Below are positions 8,423-17,328 of a DNA stretch of 64,000 bases, piece after piece. Made by a program: the position numbers and the translations under genes. Location: positions 3,038,001 through 3,102,000 of the forward strand of contig NZ_CP113343.1 of NCBI RefSeq assembly GCF_026683955.1, given 5' to 3'. The stretch comes from Arthrobacter sp. MMS18-M83 (GTDB lineage Bacteria > Actinomycetota > Actinomycetes > Actinomycetales > Micrococcaceae). The notes beneath the pieces were generated by a model. That model did no database searches. It worked only from the letters and a program-made list of their open reading frames with translations, and had not been told where the DNA came from. Numbering within the stretch: the stretch's first letter is position 1; each line of letters starts with the position of its first letter.

Positions 8423-9385
8423 TTAGCGAACGCTTTCGGCGAGCTCGCCGTCGGCCGCTTCGGCAGCGATGGAGGGCTCGACGTCGGACGCCTCGCCGGG
8501 AGCGGTCATCGCGGCGGTCGCCTCTTCGAGCGTCATCCTCTCGAAGGCGGCCATCTGCTCGGCCGTGACGGAGTACACCGTGGAGAACTCGCCGATCGGC
8601 ACCACGGTGCTGAGCATCTTGTCCTGGTAGAGGTGGATCAGGTTGAACGCCTGCGCGCCGTTCTGTCCGCGCATCGACTTCGGCGCGACGTTCAGGTCCT
8701 GCGTGTAGCACGTGGCCGAAGCAACCGTCACGGGAGCGCCGCCGAAGGTGCTGAACGTGGAGTAGTGCAGGTGGCCGGCCAGGATGCCGCGCACGTCGGT
8801 GCCTTCGATGACCTTCTCGAAGCGGCTCTGCTCACGGAGTTCGAACATGGCCATCATCTCCAGCGGGCTGGGAACCGGCGGGTGGTGCAGGGCGATGAGG
8901 GTGCCGTGCGGGGCCGGGGTGGCGAGGACATCGGACAGCCAAGCGAGTTGCTCGTCCGAGATTTCGCCGTGGTGCTTGCCCGGAACCGTGGAGTCCAGGG
9001 CGATGATGCGCAAGCCGTTGACGTCGTGGACCATGTCCACGGATTCCTCGCCGGCGTCGGAGTCAAGGAGGCCCGAGCGGAAGGCGGTGCGCGCGTCGTG
9101 GTTGCCCATGACCCAGATGATCTTGGCGCCGAGTTCCTCGGCGACGGGCTCCACGATGTTGCGCAGGCGGACGTAGGCGTCCGGGCGGCCGGTGTCGGCG
9201 AGGTCGCCGGTGAATACCAGTGCTTCGGGCTTGACCTGGGCCTTGACGAAGTCGCGGAACAGCTGGCGGAGATTCTCGTCGCTGTCCACGCTGCCGTGCA
9301 GGAGGTCGTTGTCGGCTACGAAGTGGGTGTCGCTGATGTGCAGGATGAAGTGCTCGGGGGCGGGGTGCTGGAGTTCGGTGTTCAC
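8423..9385 (-). CDS. Calcineurin-like metallophosphodiesterase (CpdA/GpdQ-like)
   Basis: The 320-residue protein has all the dinuclear-metal motifs of cyclic-nucleotide/glycerophosphodiester phosphodiesterases: HISDTHF near the N-terminus, FTGDLADTG, VMGNHDAR, ALHHPPVP and AGHLHYS. The C-terminal 60 residues are acidic and alanine-rich and have no clear domain. The start is GTG at 9385, with AAGGAGA upstream. Its place inside a Ugp-like uptake operon suggests it cleaves a glycerophosphodiester or similar ester taken up by the transporter; enterobacterial ugp operons instead carry UgpQ, a different fold. No signal peptide is seen, so it should act in the cytoplasm. Confidence 0.85.
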   Translation of the reverse strand: MNTELQHPAPEHFILHISDTHFVADNDLLHGSVDSDENLRQLFRDFVKAQVKPEALVFTGDLADTGRPDAYVRLRNIVEPVAEELGAKIIWVMGNHDARTAFRSGLLDSDAGEESVDMVHDVNGLRIIALDSTVPGKHHGEISDEQLAWLSDVLATPAPHGTLIALHHPPVPSPLEMMAMFELREQSRFEKVIEGTDVRGILAGHLHYSTFSTFGGAPVTVASATCYTQDLNVAPKSMRGQNGAQAFNLIHLYQDKMLSTVVPIGEFSTVYSVTAEQMAAFERMTLEEATAAMTAPGEASDVEPSIAAEAADGELAESVR

Positions 9386-9413
9386 GGTCTTGTCTCCTTG
9401 TAGGTAGCTGTTC

Positions 9414-10211
9414 TTAGCGGGTGGAGCTGATGGTCAGGACGTCCCTGAGCCGTTCGAGGTCGGCGTCGCTGAAATCGTGGGCCTGGAGCAGGCCGGTGGC
9501 GCTGCCGTACATTTCGTCGACGAGGTCCAGCGTGGTTTCCAGGACGGTGGCGGGGCTCGCGGAGATGATTTCCTGGAGTTCCTCTCCGATGCCCGCAAGG
9601 CCCGGGTGGCTGGAGGCGGCGGCCATCATGGCCTCGCTCCATTCGCCGCGCAGGTTCTCCTCGCTGGCGGTGTAGTCGAGGATCACCTGCTCGCGGTCCA
9701 CACCCGCGGCCAGGAGGGCCAGGGCAATCACGACACCGGTGCGGTCCTTGCCCGCGGTGCAGTGCACCAGTACGGGGTCCGTTCCGGAGTCTGCAATGAG
9801 GCGAACAGCGTCGGCAAGGCGCTGGGCGTGGCTGCGGATCATGAGCCGATAGATGTCCACCAGCGTGGTGATCTCTGCGGTGCCGGGCACATTGCCCTCT
9901 TCGAAAATCGGGTTATGCCTCGTGTCGACCGCGAGTCCGTCGAGCTTGCTGGGCGACTTCGCCAACTCGGTGCGGTCGCGCAAATCGATCACCAAGCGGA
10001 TGCCGAGCTCCGAGAATTGGCGGCGTCCGGCGTCGGTCAGTCCGTGCAGTGCGTCCGAGCGGTACAGCTTTCCTTCGCGGATGGTCCGCACGGCGGCCTC
10101 GTGGCTGCGCGCGGCGGCGTAGCCTGCCGTGCTCCGGAAGTTGTAGGTGCCCTCCACGGGGTAGGGGCGGTTGCGGGTTCCGAAGACTGCGTCCTCGGCA
10201 GTGGTTGTCAC
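9414..10211 (-). CDS. Tyrosine-protein phosphatase (Y_phosphatase3 type)
   Basis: The 265-residue protein carries the CX5R phosphatase signature in LVHCTAGKDRTGVV near residue 150. The N-terminal NFRSTAGY corresponds to the usual NFRDLGGY block of bacterial dual-specificity or lipid/tyrosine phosphatases, and DLRDRTEL carries the conserved arginine region. It sits between the solute-binding protein and the metallophosphodiesterase and is probably co-transcribed. Whether it dephosphorylates a protein or an imported phosphate ester is open. Two phosphoester-cleaving enzymes in one importer operon argue for a phosphorylated substrate. Confidence 0.88.
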   Translation of the reverse strand: MTTTAEDAVFGTRNRPYPVEGTYNFRSTAGYAAARSHEAAVRTIREGKLYRSDALHGLTDAGRRQFSELGIRLVIDLRDRTELAKSPSKLDGLAVDTRHNPIFEEGNVPGTAEITTLVDIYRLMIRSHAQRLADAVRLIADSGTDPVLVHCTAGKDRTGVVIALALLAAGVDREQVILDYTASEENLRGEWSEAMMAAASSHPGLAGIGEELQEIISASPATVLETTLDLVDEMYGSATGLLQAHDFSDADLERLRDVLTISSTR

Positions 10212-10255
10212 AGCTGGTGTCCTTCCGGATGGCCGGGGAAATTTGGGGATGAAAG

Positions 10256-11611
10256 TTAGCGGGGGATCAAATCCTGGGCGCGCTTCTGGGCGTCGGCCAT
10301 GGTGGTTTTTGCGTCCTTGCCGTAGTAGACGACGTTCTCAACGGCCTTGCCGAGGATGTCGTCCACCTGCACGTAGCTGTTGCCAGGGTAGGAAACCCAC
10401 GGCTGGAGCCGGTCAAGCTGGGCGAGGTTCGGGGCCAGGAGGGGGTTCTTCTGGGCCCAGTCGTAGAGGGAGCCACCTGCAGCCGTCAGCGAGGTGCGCA
10501 ACGGGAGGTAGCCGATCTTGGTGGAAATCTGCTCGTAGGCGTGGTCGCTGGTCATGAACTTGATCAGCTCCCACCCTGCGCGCTGCTTTGCAGGGTCCTG
10601 GGAAAGGACGAACAGGGCCGAGCCGGAGTTGGTCGGGACAGCCGGCTTGGATCCGAAGGACGGCATCCCGGCTGCTTTGAGTTGCCAGCCGCCCTTGGTG
10701 GCAGCCTGCATGAACGAGCCCTGGAGTGCCGAGGTGGTGAGGATGAACGCGGTGTCGCCCTTCGGGAGGCCTTCGTATTGTGCGTTGCTGTCTGCGTTGC
10801 GTAGCACGCCGTCCTTCGTCAGCTGTGCGAGCTTCGTGACGGTGTCCACGGCCGCGTCCGAGCCGAAGCCGATGGTCTTGCGGTCATCGGAGAGGACCTG
10901 GGCCCCGCTGGATTTGAAGAGGCCCTGCATGCACCAGTTGCCGCCGATGCTGGTGCACGAAATGTCCAGCGACGGCTTTCCGGTCTTCGAGGAAACCGCC
11001 TTCGCGGCCTCCTCGACCTTGTCCCACGTGGAGAGATCCGGGTTGGTGATTCCGGCGTCGGCGAGCTTGGTGGCGTTGTAGAAGAGGACGGGAGTGGAGA
11101 AGACGTAGGGAATGCCGTAGGTCTTGCCGTTCCAGTCGGCCAGGTGCTTTGCGTTGGGGTGGAAGGGGTGGGCGCCCCCGAGTGCCTGGTCAACGGCGTC
11201 TTTGCCGACGAGATCGCTGATCGGCTGGGCGCCCAGTTGGGTGGCGGCGAAGTCCAGCGAATCGAACGTCAGCTGCGCGACGTCGGGTGCGTGGCCGGCA
11301 AGGAGCTGGGTCTGGACGCTGCTGACCGTGTTGGACCCGACGGCGCCGCCACCCTGCGGTGCCTGCGCAGTGACGTGGATGTTCGGGTTGGCCTTTTCGA
11401 AGTCGGCTACGAGGCCTTTGACGGTATCGGTCCAGACGCCCGCCTGGGCCAGGTTGTAGCTTTCGAAGGTGATGTTTACTTGCTGATCGGACTTCAGCTC
11501 CGGGATCTGGTTGGTCACGGTGCTGGCCTGGGAGGTGCCGGAGCAGGCGGCGAGTGCCAGGGCAGCCGTGCCTGCGGCGATGGTCAATGCAATTGAACGG
11601 AGAGGGCGCAC
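10256..11611 (-). CDS. ABC transporter substrate-binding lipoprotein (UgpB-like)
   Basis: This 451-residue family 1 extracellular solute-binding protein has a lipoprotein signal peptide: basic start, hydrophobic stretch and a lipobox ending LALAAC at about residues 18-23. The mature part has the usual features, with NITFESYNLAQAG near the start, AGHAPDVAQLTFDSLDF, and a GSALFVLSQDP segment near the C-terminus. The start is GTG at 11611 with AGGAAG just upstream. It captures the substrate outside the membrane for the two permeases and the ATPase of this operon. The Ugp-like affinity is inferred from the architecture. Confidence 0.88.
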   Translation of the reverse strand: MRPLRSIALTIAAGTAALALAACSGTSQASTVTNQIPELKSDQQVNITFESYNLAQAGVWTDTVKGLVADFEKANPNIHVTAQAPQGGGAVGSNTVSSVQTQLLAGHAPDVAQLTFDSLDFAATQLGAQPISDLVGKDAVDQALGGAHPFHPNAKHLADWNGKTYGIPYVFSTPVLFYNATKLADAGITNPDLSTWDKVEEAAKAVSSKTGKPSLDISCTSIGGNWCMQGLFKSSGAQVLSDDRKTIGFGSDAAVDTVTKLAQLTKDGVLRNADSNAQYEGLPKGDTAFILTTSALQGSFMQAATKGGWQLKAAGMPSFGSKPAVPTNSGSALFVLSQDPAKQRAGWELIKFMTSDHAYEQISTKIGYLPLRTSLTAAGGSLYDWAQKNPLLAPNLAQLDRLQPWVSYPGNSYVQVDDILGKAVENVVYYGKDAKTTMADAQKRAQDLIPR

Positions 11612-11677
11612 AATACTTCCTTGATAGCTGGGTTGGGTGGTGGTGCTGATTCCGGGTTGGGGTCCCGAAGAGGGAGG

Positions 11678-12829
11678 CTAGACCGATGCCGTGGGCTGGG
11701 CCGAGCTAGTAGCGGATGCGTGTTTCGCGTCTGCCTGCCATTCGAGACGGCGGCCGCTTATCCGGTCAAAGAGGTGGAGGTTCTTGGCGTCGGCGCTGAG
11801 AACGACGGCGTTGCCCGGCTCCCAGTGGAGGCCCCGCGGCGCGCGGACGGCAACGCGGTTCCCGCCTACTCGGCAGTAAATGACTTGCTCGCTGCCGAGG
11901 TTTTCGGTCAGGTCAACGATGCCCCGAAGGGCTGCTCCGGAGCTGGGTGCGGCTGCGGAAGAGCCGGGTGCGTGGATGCTCAAGTGCTCAGGGCGGATGC
12001 CCAGCACCACGTCCCGCTGGGGTGTTTCTCCATCCCACAGCACGGCTTCCACCGACGGTGCCATGACGGTGATGGAGCCGTTGCTGGTGGAAAGTTCGGC
12101 GTCGATCAGGTTGGTGGCAGGGGAACCTAGGAAGCCTGCGGCGAACACGGAGGCCGGCTTGTCGTAGAGTTCTTCCGGTGTGCCGAGCTGCTCGAGTTCG
12201 CCTCCGTTGAGGAGCGCGATCTTGGTCGCCATGGTCATGGCTTCCACTTGGTCGTGCGTGACGTAGATGAACGTGGCCCCGAGGCGCTTGTGCAGTCCGG
12301 CCAGCTCCTGGCGGGTTGCGGTGCGGAGCTTGGCGTCCAGGTTGGACAGGGGTTCGTCCATGAGGAAGGCCTTGGGCTCGCGCACCAGGGCACGTGCCAC
12401 GGCAACGCGTTGACGCTGGCCGCCGGACAATTCCTTGGGCTTGCGGTCCAGTAAGTGACCGATTTCCACCATTTCGGCCACGGCTTCCACGCGCTTCTTG
12501 ACTTCCTGCTTGTCGGTGCGCCGCACGTGGAGCGGGAAGGCCAGGTTCTTGGCGACGCTAAGGTGCGGGTACAGGGCGTAGCTCTGGAACACCATCGCCA
12601 GGTCGCGCTTCTTGGACGGAGCCGTGGTGATGTCCGTTCCGTCCAGCTCAAGAGACCCCGACGTCGGTTCCAACAGGCCCGCGATCATGCGGAGCAGGGT
12701 GGTCTTGCCGCAGCCGCTGGGGCCGAGCAGGACCAGGAAATCACCGTCTTCAACGGTGAGCGAAACGTTCTTTACCGCCGACACGTTCTTGAATGAACGT
12801 GACAGCTGGTTGAGCACAAGTCGGCCCAC
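11678..12829 (-). CDS. ABC transporter ATP-binding protein (UgpC/MsmX type)
   Basis: The 383-residue ATPase has Walker A GPSGCGKTT, signature ELSGGQRQRVAVARAL, Walker B AFLMDEPLSNLD and switch histidine YVTHDQVEAM, followed by the C-terminal TOBE regulatory domain of the MalK/UgpC family. GTG at 12829 is chosen because GGAGG lies five bases before it and overlaps the alternative GTG at 12835. It is the first gene of the importer unit, directly downstream of the palindromic operator candidate and the RpiR-type regulator gene. Confidence 0.9.
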   Translation of the reverse strand: MGRLVLNQLSRSFKNVSAVKNVSLTVEDGDFLVLLGPSGCGKTTLLRMIAGLLEPTSGSLELDGTDITTAPSKKRDLAMVFQSYALYPHLSVAKNLAFPLHVRRTDKQEVKKRVEAVAEMVEIGHLLDRKPKELSGGQRQRVAVARALVREPKAFLMDEPLSNLDAKLRTATRQELAGLHKRLGATFIYVTHDQVEAMTMATKIALLNGGELEQLGTPEELYDKPASVFAAGFLGSPATNLIDAELSTSNGSITVMAPSVEAVLWDGETPQRDVVLGIRPEHLSIHAPGSSAAAPSSGAALRGIVDLTENLGSEQVIYCRVGGNRVAVRAPRGLHWEPGNAVVLSADAKNLHLFDRISGRRLEWQADAKHASATSSAQPTASV

Positions 12830-12850
12830 GAGCACCTCCGGGGAAACGAT

Positions 12851-12878
12851 GTTTCCTAAATCGAATTATTTAGGAAAC
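12851..12878. promoter_or_regulatory. 28-bp palindromic operator candidate for RpiR-type regulator
   Basis: Two perfect 11-base arms, GTTTCCTAAAT and ATTTAGGAAAC, flank a six-base centre CGAATT. The site lies 22 bases before the ATPase start in an otherwise AT-rich promoter stretch, between the regulator gene and the operon. RpiR/MurR regulators bind such palindromes, so control of the importer operon by the product of 12989-13879 is the simplest reading. Confidence 0.65.
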
Positions 12879-12988
12879 GTCTTACCCTTGAAGGGTGAGG
12901 CTCGATTATTAACGGTCGGTGCGGAGTTGGTGAACTCGCCGTGCGCGGACAGGAAACAGTTGAAACCGCCCGCGTTTCGTGCCGAACG

Positions 12989-13879
12989 CTATTCCGGGTC
13001 CTCCACCATGTGCAGGACTTCTTCGAACACGGCGGAACGGGCGCGCTCGACCTCGGGGGAGTCCGCGGTCACCGCAGCATGCAAAGCGGACAGCACCAGC
13101 ATCTGGACGATATTGCCGATGGGCAGTTGGTCGTTCCACGAATGGAACTCCGCGCCGGCGACGAGCGTATGGGTCGACAGGTCGGCGAGCTCGGATTTCG
13201 CGTAGCTGGTCACCCCGATCACCGTTGCCTTGCGTTCAGCCGCGATCCGGGCAGAACCAATGGTGAAGGAGTTCATTCCGCTGTCGCTGACGGCGATGCA
13301 GACGTCACCCGCGGAGAGGAGTTTGGCGGAGATGTGCTGCGAAACAATGTCGGATGGCGCCTCGCATTGCACGCCAGCGGAAAGGAAGCGCAGGGCGAGC
13401 GATTGTGCGGGGGCGAGGGACGCGCCGTTGGCCACCACCAGTAGGCGACCACCCTGGCGAATCGCCTTCACAGCGGCGTCGAAGGCGTCGAAGTCCAAAG
13501 ACCCTAGAGCCCCGCGGATGTCCTGGGACGCCCGGGAAAAGATCCCCGAGACCAGGTATTCGGAGGATCCGGGTTCACCCGTTGCCCCGGAATCCTCCTG
13601 TTGGATGCTGTCCCGTGCCGCGGCGCCAAGGTCTCGCAGCAGGACCTGGCGCAAGTGCTGGAATCCGTCAAAGCCCATGCTCTTGCAGGCCCGCACGATC
13701 GTGGCCGGCGACGTCCCGGTCTGGGTGACGAGGTCCGCCACTGACATCCTGGCCACGGTTTCCGGGGAATCGAGGCACAGCTGGGCTACGCGCTGTTCGC
13801 TGCGGGCGAGCGACGGGAAAATCGACTTGATGTGAGCGCGGGAACCGCCCAGGGGCGGCTCGGACTTGTACGGGGTCAT
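12989..13879 (-). CDS. MurR/RpiR-family transcriptional regulator with SIS domain
   Basis: The 296-residue regulator has an N-terminal RpiR-type helix-turn-helix (ADLVTQTGTSPATIVRACKS, about residues 49-68) and a C-terminal SIS sugar-phosphate-binding domain (GRLLVVANGASLAPAQSLAL, then DVCIAVSDSGMNSFT). Such proteins sense phosphosugars and repress or activate sugar operons. The gene lies upstream of and codirectional with the Ugp-like unit, with 159 bases between them containing the 28-bp palindrome. A ligand of glycerol-phosphate type is possible but not shown. Confidence 0.88.
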   Translation of the reverse strand: MTPYKSEPPLGGSRAHIKSIFPSLARSEQRVAQLCLDSPETVARMSVADLVTQTGTSPATIVRACKSMGFDGFQHLRQVLLRDLGAAARDSIQQEDSGATGEPGSSEYLVSGIFSRASQDIRGALGSLDFDAFDAAVKAIRQGGRLLVVANGASLAPAQSLALRFLSAGVQCEAPSDIVSQHISAKLLSAGDVCIAVSDSGMNSFTIGSARIAAERKATVIGVTSYAKSELADLSTHTLVAGAEFHSWNDQLPIGNIVQMLVLSALHAAVTADSPEVERARSAVFEEVLHMVEDPE

Positions 13880-13933
13880 TGGCCTTTCATACCAGATTCA
13901 CTTGAATAGCGAACCAGCAGCGCCGGCACCGAT

Positions 13934-13963
13934 GACGACGGCGGGTGCTGCCCGCCGCCGTCG
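13934..13963. terminator. GC-rich hairpin downstream of the HATPase gene
   Basis: CGGCGGG pairs with CCCGCCG around a TGCTG loop, extended by further imperfect pairing. It starts about 17 bases beyond the stop of the minus-strand gene at 13980 and is related in sequence to the hairpins at 22136-22165 and 46367-46401. Confidence 0.55.
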
Positions 13964-13979
13964 GGCACTGGACCTAACG

Positions 13980-14453
13980 TCAGTCGAGCGGCAGTGTGAC
14001 CGTAACGCAAGTACCGTTGCCTGGCTTGGAGGCGATGGAGACCTCGCCGCCCACTTCATTGACGGCGATGGACATGAGGCGGAGTCCGAATCCGTGGTTC
14101 CCGCTGGCGGCCGCGGCCTGGCTGTCGAAGCCGGCGCCGTTGTCCGTGACGGTCAGCCGGATCCCGTGATAGACGGCGGCAAGCCGGACGGTGACGTCGT
14201 GGGCGTGCGCGTACTTGAACGCGTTGCTGAGGACTTCTTTGGCTGCGTGGTAGAGCAAGGAAGCGGAGCCGGACGAGATTTCGACGCCATGGTGTGGCGT
14301 CTCCCAATGGATTTCGGTCCCCTGGCGGCGGAGCGGTGCGGCCAAGCGGTCGATGCAACCCGCGAGCCCCAAAGCGTGGAAGTCAACGGGTTGCTGATCG
14401 GTGATCACGCCATTAATGGCGGTGACTTCGTCCAGGGCTGTTGTTGTCTTCAT
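13980..14453 (-). CDS. Stand-alone histidine-kinase-type ATPase domain protein
   Basis: The 157-residue protein consists of little more than a HATPase_c fold: N-box KEVLSNAFKYAHA, G1 box DNGAGF, G2 box GFGLRLMSIAV and a closing GNGTCVTVTLPL. This is the ATPase end of NarX/LiaS-type kinases, but no histidine-containing dimerisation domain and no sensor are present, and no response regulator is nearby. It could be a remnant of a kinase, or a functional stand-alone ATPase of the anti-sigma type. The intact frame and clean ATG argue against simple decay. Confidence 0.75.
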   Translation of the reverse strand: MKTTTALDEVTAINGVITDQQPVDFHALGLAGCIDRLAAPLRRQGTEIHWETPHHGVEISSGSASLLYHAAKEVLSNAFKYAHAHDVTVRLAAVYHGIRLTVTDNGAGFDSQAAAASGNHGFGLRLMSIAVNEVGGEVSIASKPGNGTCVTVTLPLD

Positions 14454-14593
14454 GGCCGGTCCTGCTCCCCTTGCAGCTTTGGTGCTTTCGCCGGCAGGTG
14501 GGTTCCGCCTGTGCTTGCATTAAGACTGGACCAGAGGAGTTAAGGTTCCCGCGATATTCAGTTAGTTTCGTCCTAATTTTTTGTCAGGAATCC

Positions 14594-15532
<939 letters not shown>

Positions 15533-15594
15533 CTAGTTGCCCCCAGCAACCAGTCGTAGACTGGCTTCGAATCACTACGTGAGTTGGAGACCGG

Positions 15595-17328
15595 ATGCTC
15601 TGGAAACTTCTTGTTCAGTACCTGCGGCCACATCGGCGGCTGCTGATCGCCGTCGTCGTTTTCCAGTTGGCGCAATCAATAGCGTCGCTGTACCTGCCCA
15701 CGCTGAATGCGGACATTATTGACGAAGGCGTGGCCAAGGGGGATACCGGGTACATCCTGGGCACCGGAAGCCTCATGCTGCTCATCACCCTCCTGCAGAT
15801 CGCCTGTTCGGTGACGGCTGTGTACTTCGGCGCGAAAGCGGCCATGGGATTGGGGCGGGACCTGCGCGGCGCCATTTTCACCAGGGTGGGGGAATTCTCC
15901 GAGCAGGAGGTCACCCGCTTCGGCGCGCCGTCCCTCATCACCCGCTCCACCAACGACGTGCAGCAGGTCCAGCAGCTCGTCCTGATGACCTGCACGCTCA
16001 TGGTCGCGGCGCCCATACTCAGCATCGGTGGCGTGATCATGGCCGTCCGGCAGGATGCCCAGTTGTCTTGGTTGATCGCGGTGAGTGTCCCTGTGCTGCT
16101 TGTTGCCGTCGGCCTCATTGTGACGCGGATGGTTCCGCTGTTCCGCAAGATGCAGGTCCGGATCGACACCGTGAACAGGGTGCTCCGCGAACAACTGGCC
16201 GGCATCCGCGTGGTGCGTGCGTTCGTGCGTGAGGACATGGAGACAGAACGCTTCGCCTCAGCCAACCAGGACGTCACCGAGATGGCATTGCGGGCCGGGC
16301 GGCTGATGGCCCTCATGTTCCCGGTAGTGATGCTGGTGCTCAACGTCTCCAGCGTGGCCGTGATCTGGTTCGGTTCCTTCCGGATCGACGACGGTTCCAT
16401 GCAGGTAGGCACCCTGATCGCTTTCCTGAGCTACCTCATGCAAATCCTGATGTCCGTCATGATGGCCACATTCATGGCCGTGATGATCCCGCGCGCGGCC
16501 GTTTCGGCGGACCGCATCGGACAGGTGCTGGAGACCGAATCGAGCGTGCGGCCTCCCAAGAACCCGGTCACGGAGACCGCCGGGCGCGGCGAGCTGGAAT
16601 TGCTCGACGTCGGATTCGCCTACCCGGGCGCCGAGCAGCCGGTCCTCAACGGGATTAGTTTCCAGGCCCGTGCGGGCCAGACGACGGCGATCATCGGCAG
16701 CACCGGCGCCGGCAAGACCACCCTGGTTAACTTGTTGCCCAGGCTCTTCGACGCGAGCAGCGGCTCGGTGAGGATCGACGGCGTCGACGTCCGCGAGCTG
16801 CACCCGGACCTTCTGTGGGGGCACATCGGGCTGGTTCCGCAAAAGCCCTACCTCTTCTCAGGCACAGTGAGGAGCAACCTGCTTTACGGCAAGCCCGACG
16901 CCACCGAGGAAGAACTCTGGCGGGCCCTCTCCATTGCCCAGGCGCAGGATTTCGTCGAGGAAATGGAAGGCGGGCTGGATGCTCCGATCTCGCAAGGCGG
17001 CACCAACGTTTCCGGTGGCCAGCGCCAGCGCCTCGCCATCGCCCGGGCACTTGTGAAACAGCCCGAGCTCTACATCTTCGACGACTCCTTCTCCTCCCTG
17101 GACACCGCCACCGATGCTAGGCTGCGCCAGGCCCTCAAACGCCACACGTCCGGCGCCACCATGGTCATCATTGCGCAGAGGGTGTCCAGCATCGCGGACG
17201 CCGAGCAGATTCTAGTGCTCGACGACGGGCGGCTGGTAGGGCGCGGAACCCACGAAGAGTTGCTGGAGAGGTCCGAAACGTACCGCGAGATAGTTTCCTC
17301 GCAACTGGCAGCGGAGGAGGCGGCATGA
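15595..17328 (+). CDS. Heterodimeric ABC exporter, subunit with degenerate catalytic site
   Basis: The 577-residue half-transporter has six membrane segments followed by a nucleotide-binding domain. Walker A is GSTGAGKTT and the signature is canonical (NVSGGQRQRL), but Walker B reads LYIFDDSFSSLD, with aspartate instead of catalytic glutamate. That is the usual pattern of the TmrA/LmrC class, where one of the two ATP sites is inactive. The stop overlaps the next gene's ATG (ATGA), so the two subunits are translationally coupled. It exports an unidentified hydrophobic compound or peptide. Confidence 0.9.
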   Translation: MLWKLLVQYLRPHRRLLIAVVVFQLAQSIASLYLPTLNADIIDEGVAKGDTGYILGTGSLMLLITLLQIACSVTAVYFGAKAAMGLGRDLRGAIFTRVGEFSEQEVTRFGAPSLITRSTNDVQQVQQLVLMTCTLMVAAPILSIGGVIMAVRQDAQLSWLIAVSVPVLLVAVGLIVTRMVPLFRKMQVRIDTVNRVLREQLAGIRVVRAFVREDMETERFASANQDVTEMALRAGRLMALMFPVVMLVLNVSSVAVIWFGSFRIDDGSMQVGTLIAFLSYLMQILMSVMMATFMAVMIPRAAVSADRIGQVLETESSVRPPKNPVTETAGRGELELLDVGFAYPGAEQPVLNGISFQARAGQTTAIIGSTGAGKTTLVNLLPRLFDASSGSVRIDGVDVRELHPDLLWGHIGLVPQKPYLFSGTVRSNLLYGKPDATEEELWRALSIAQAQDFVEEMEGGLDAPISQGGTNVSGGQRQRLAIARALVKQPELYIFDDSFSSLDTATDARLRQALKRHTSGATMVIIAQRVSSIADAEQILVLDDGRLVGRGTHEELLERSETYREIVSSQLAAEEAA

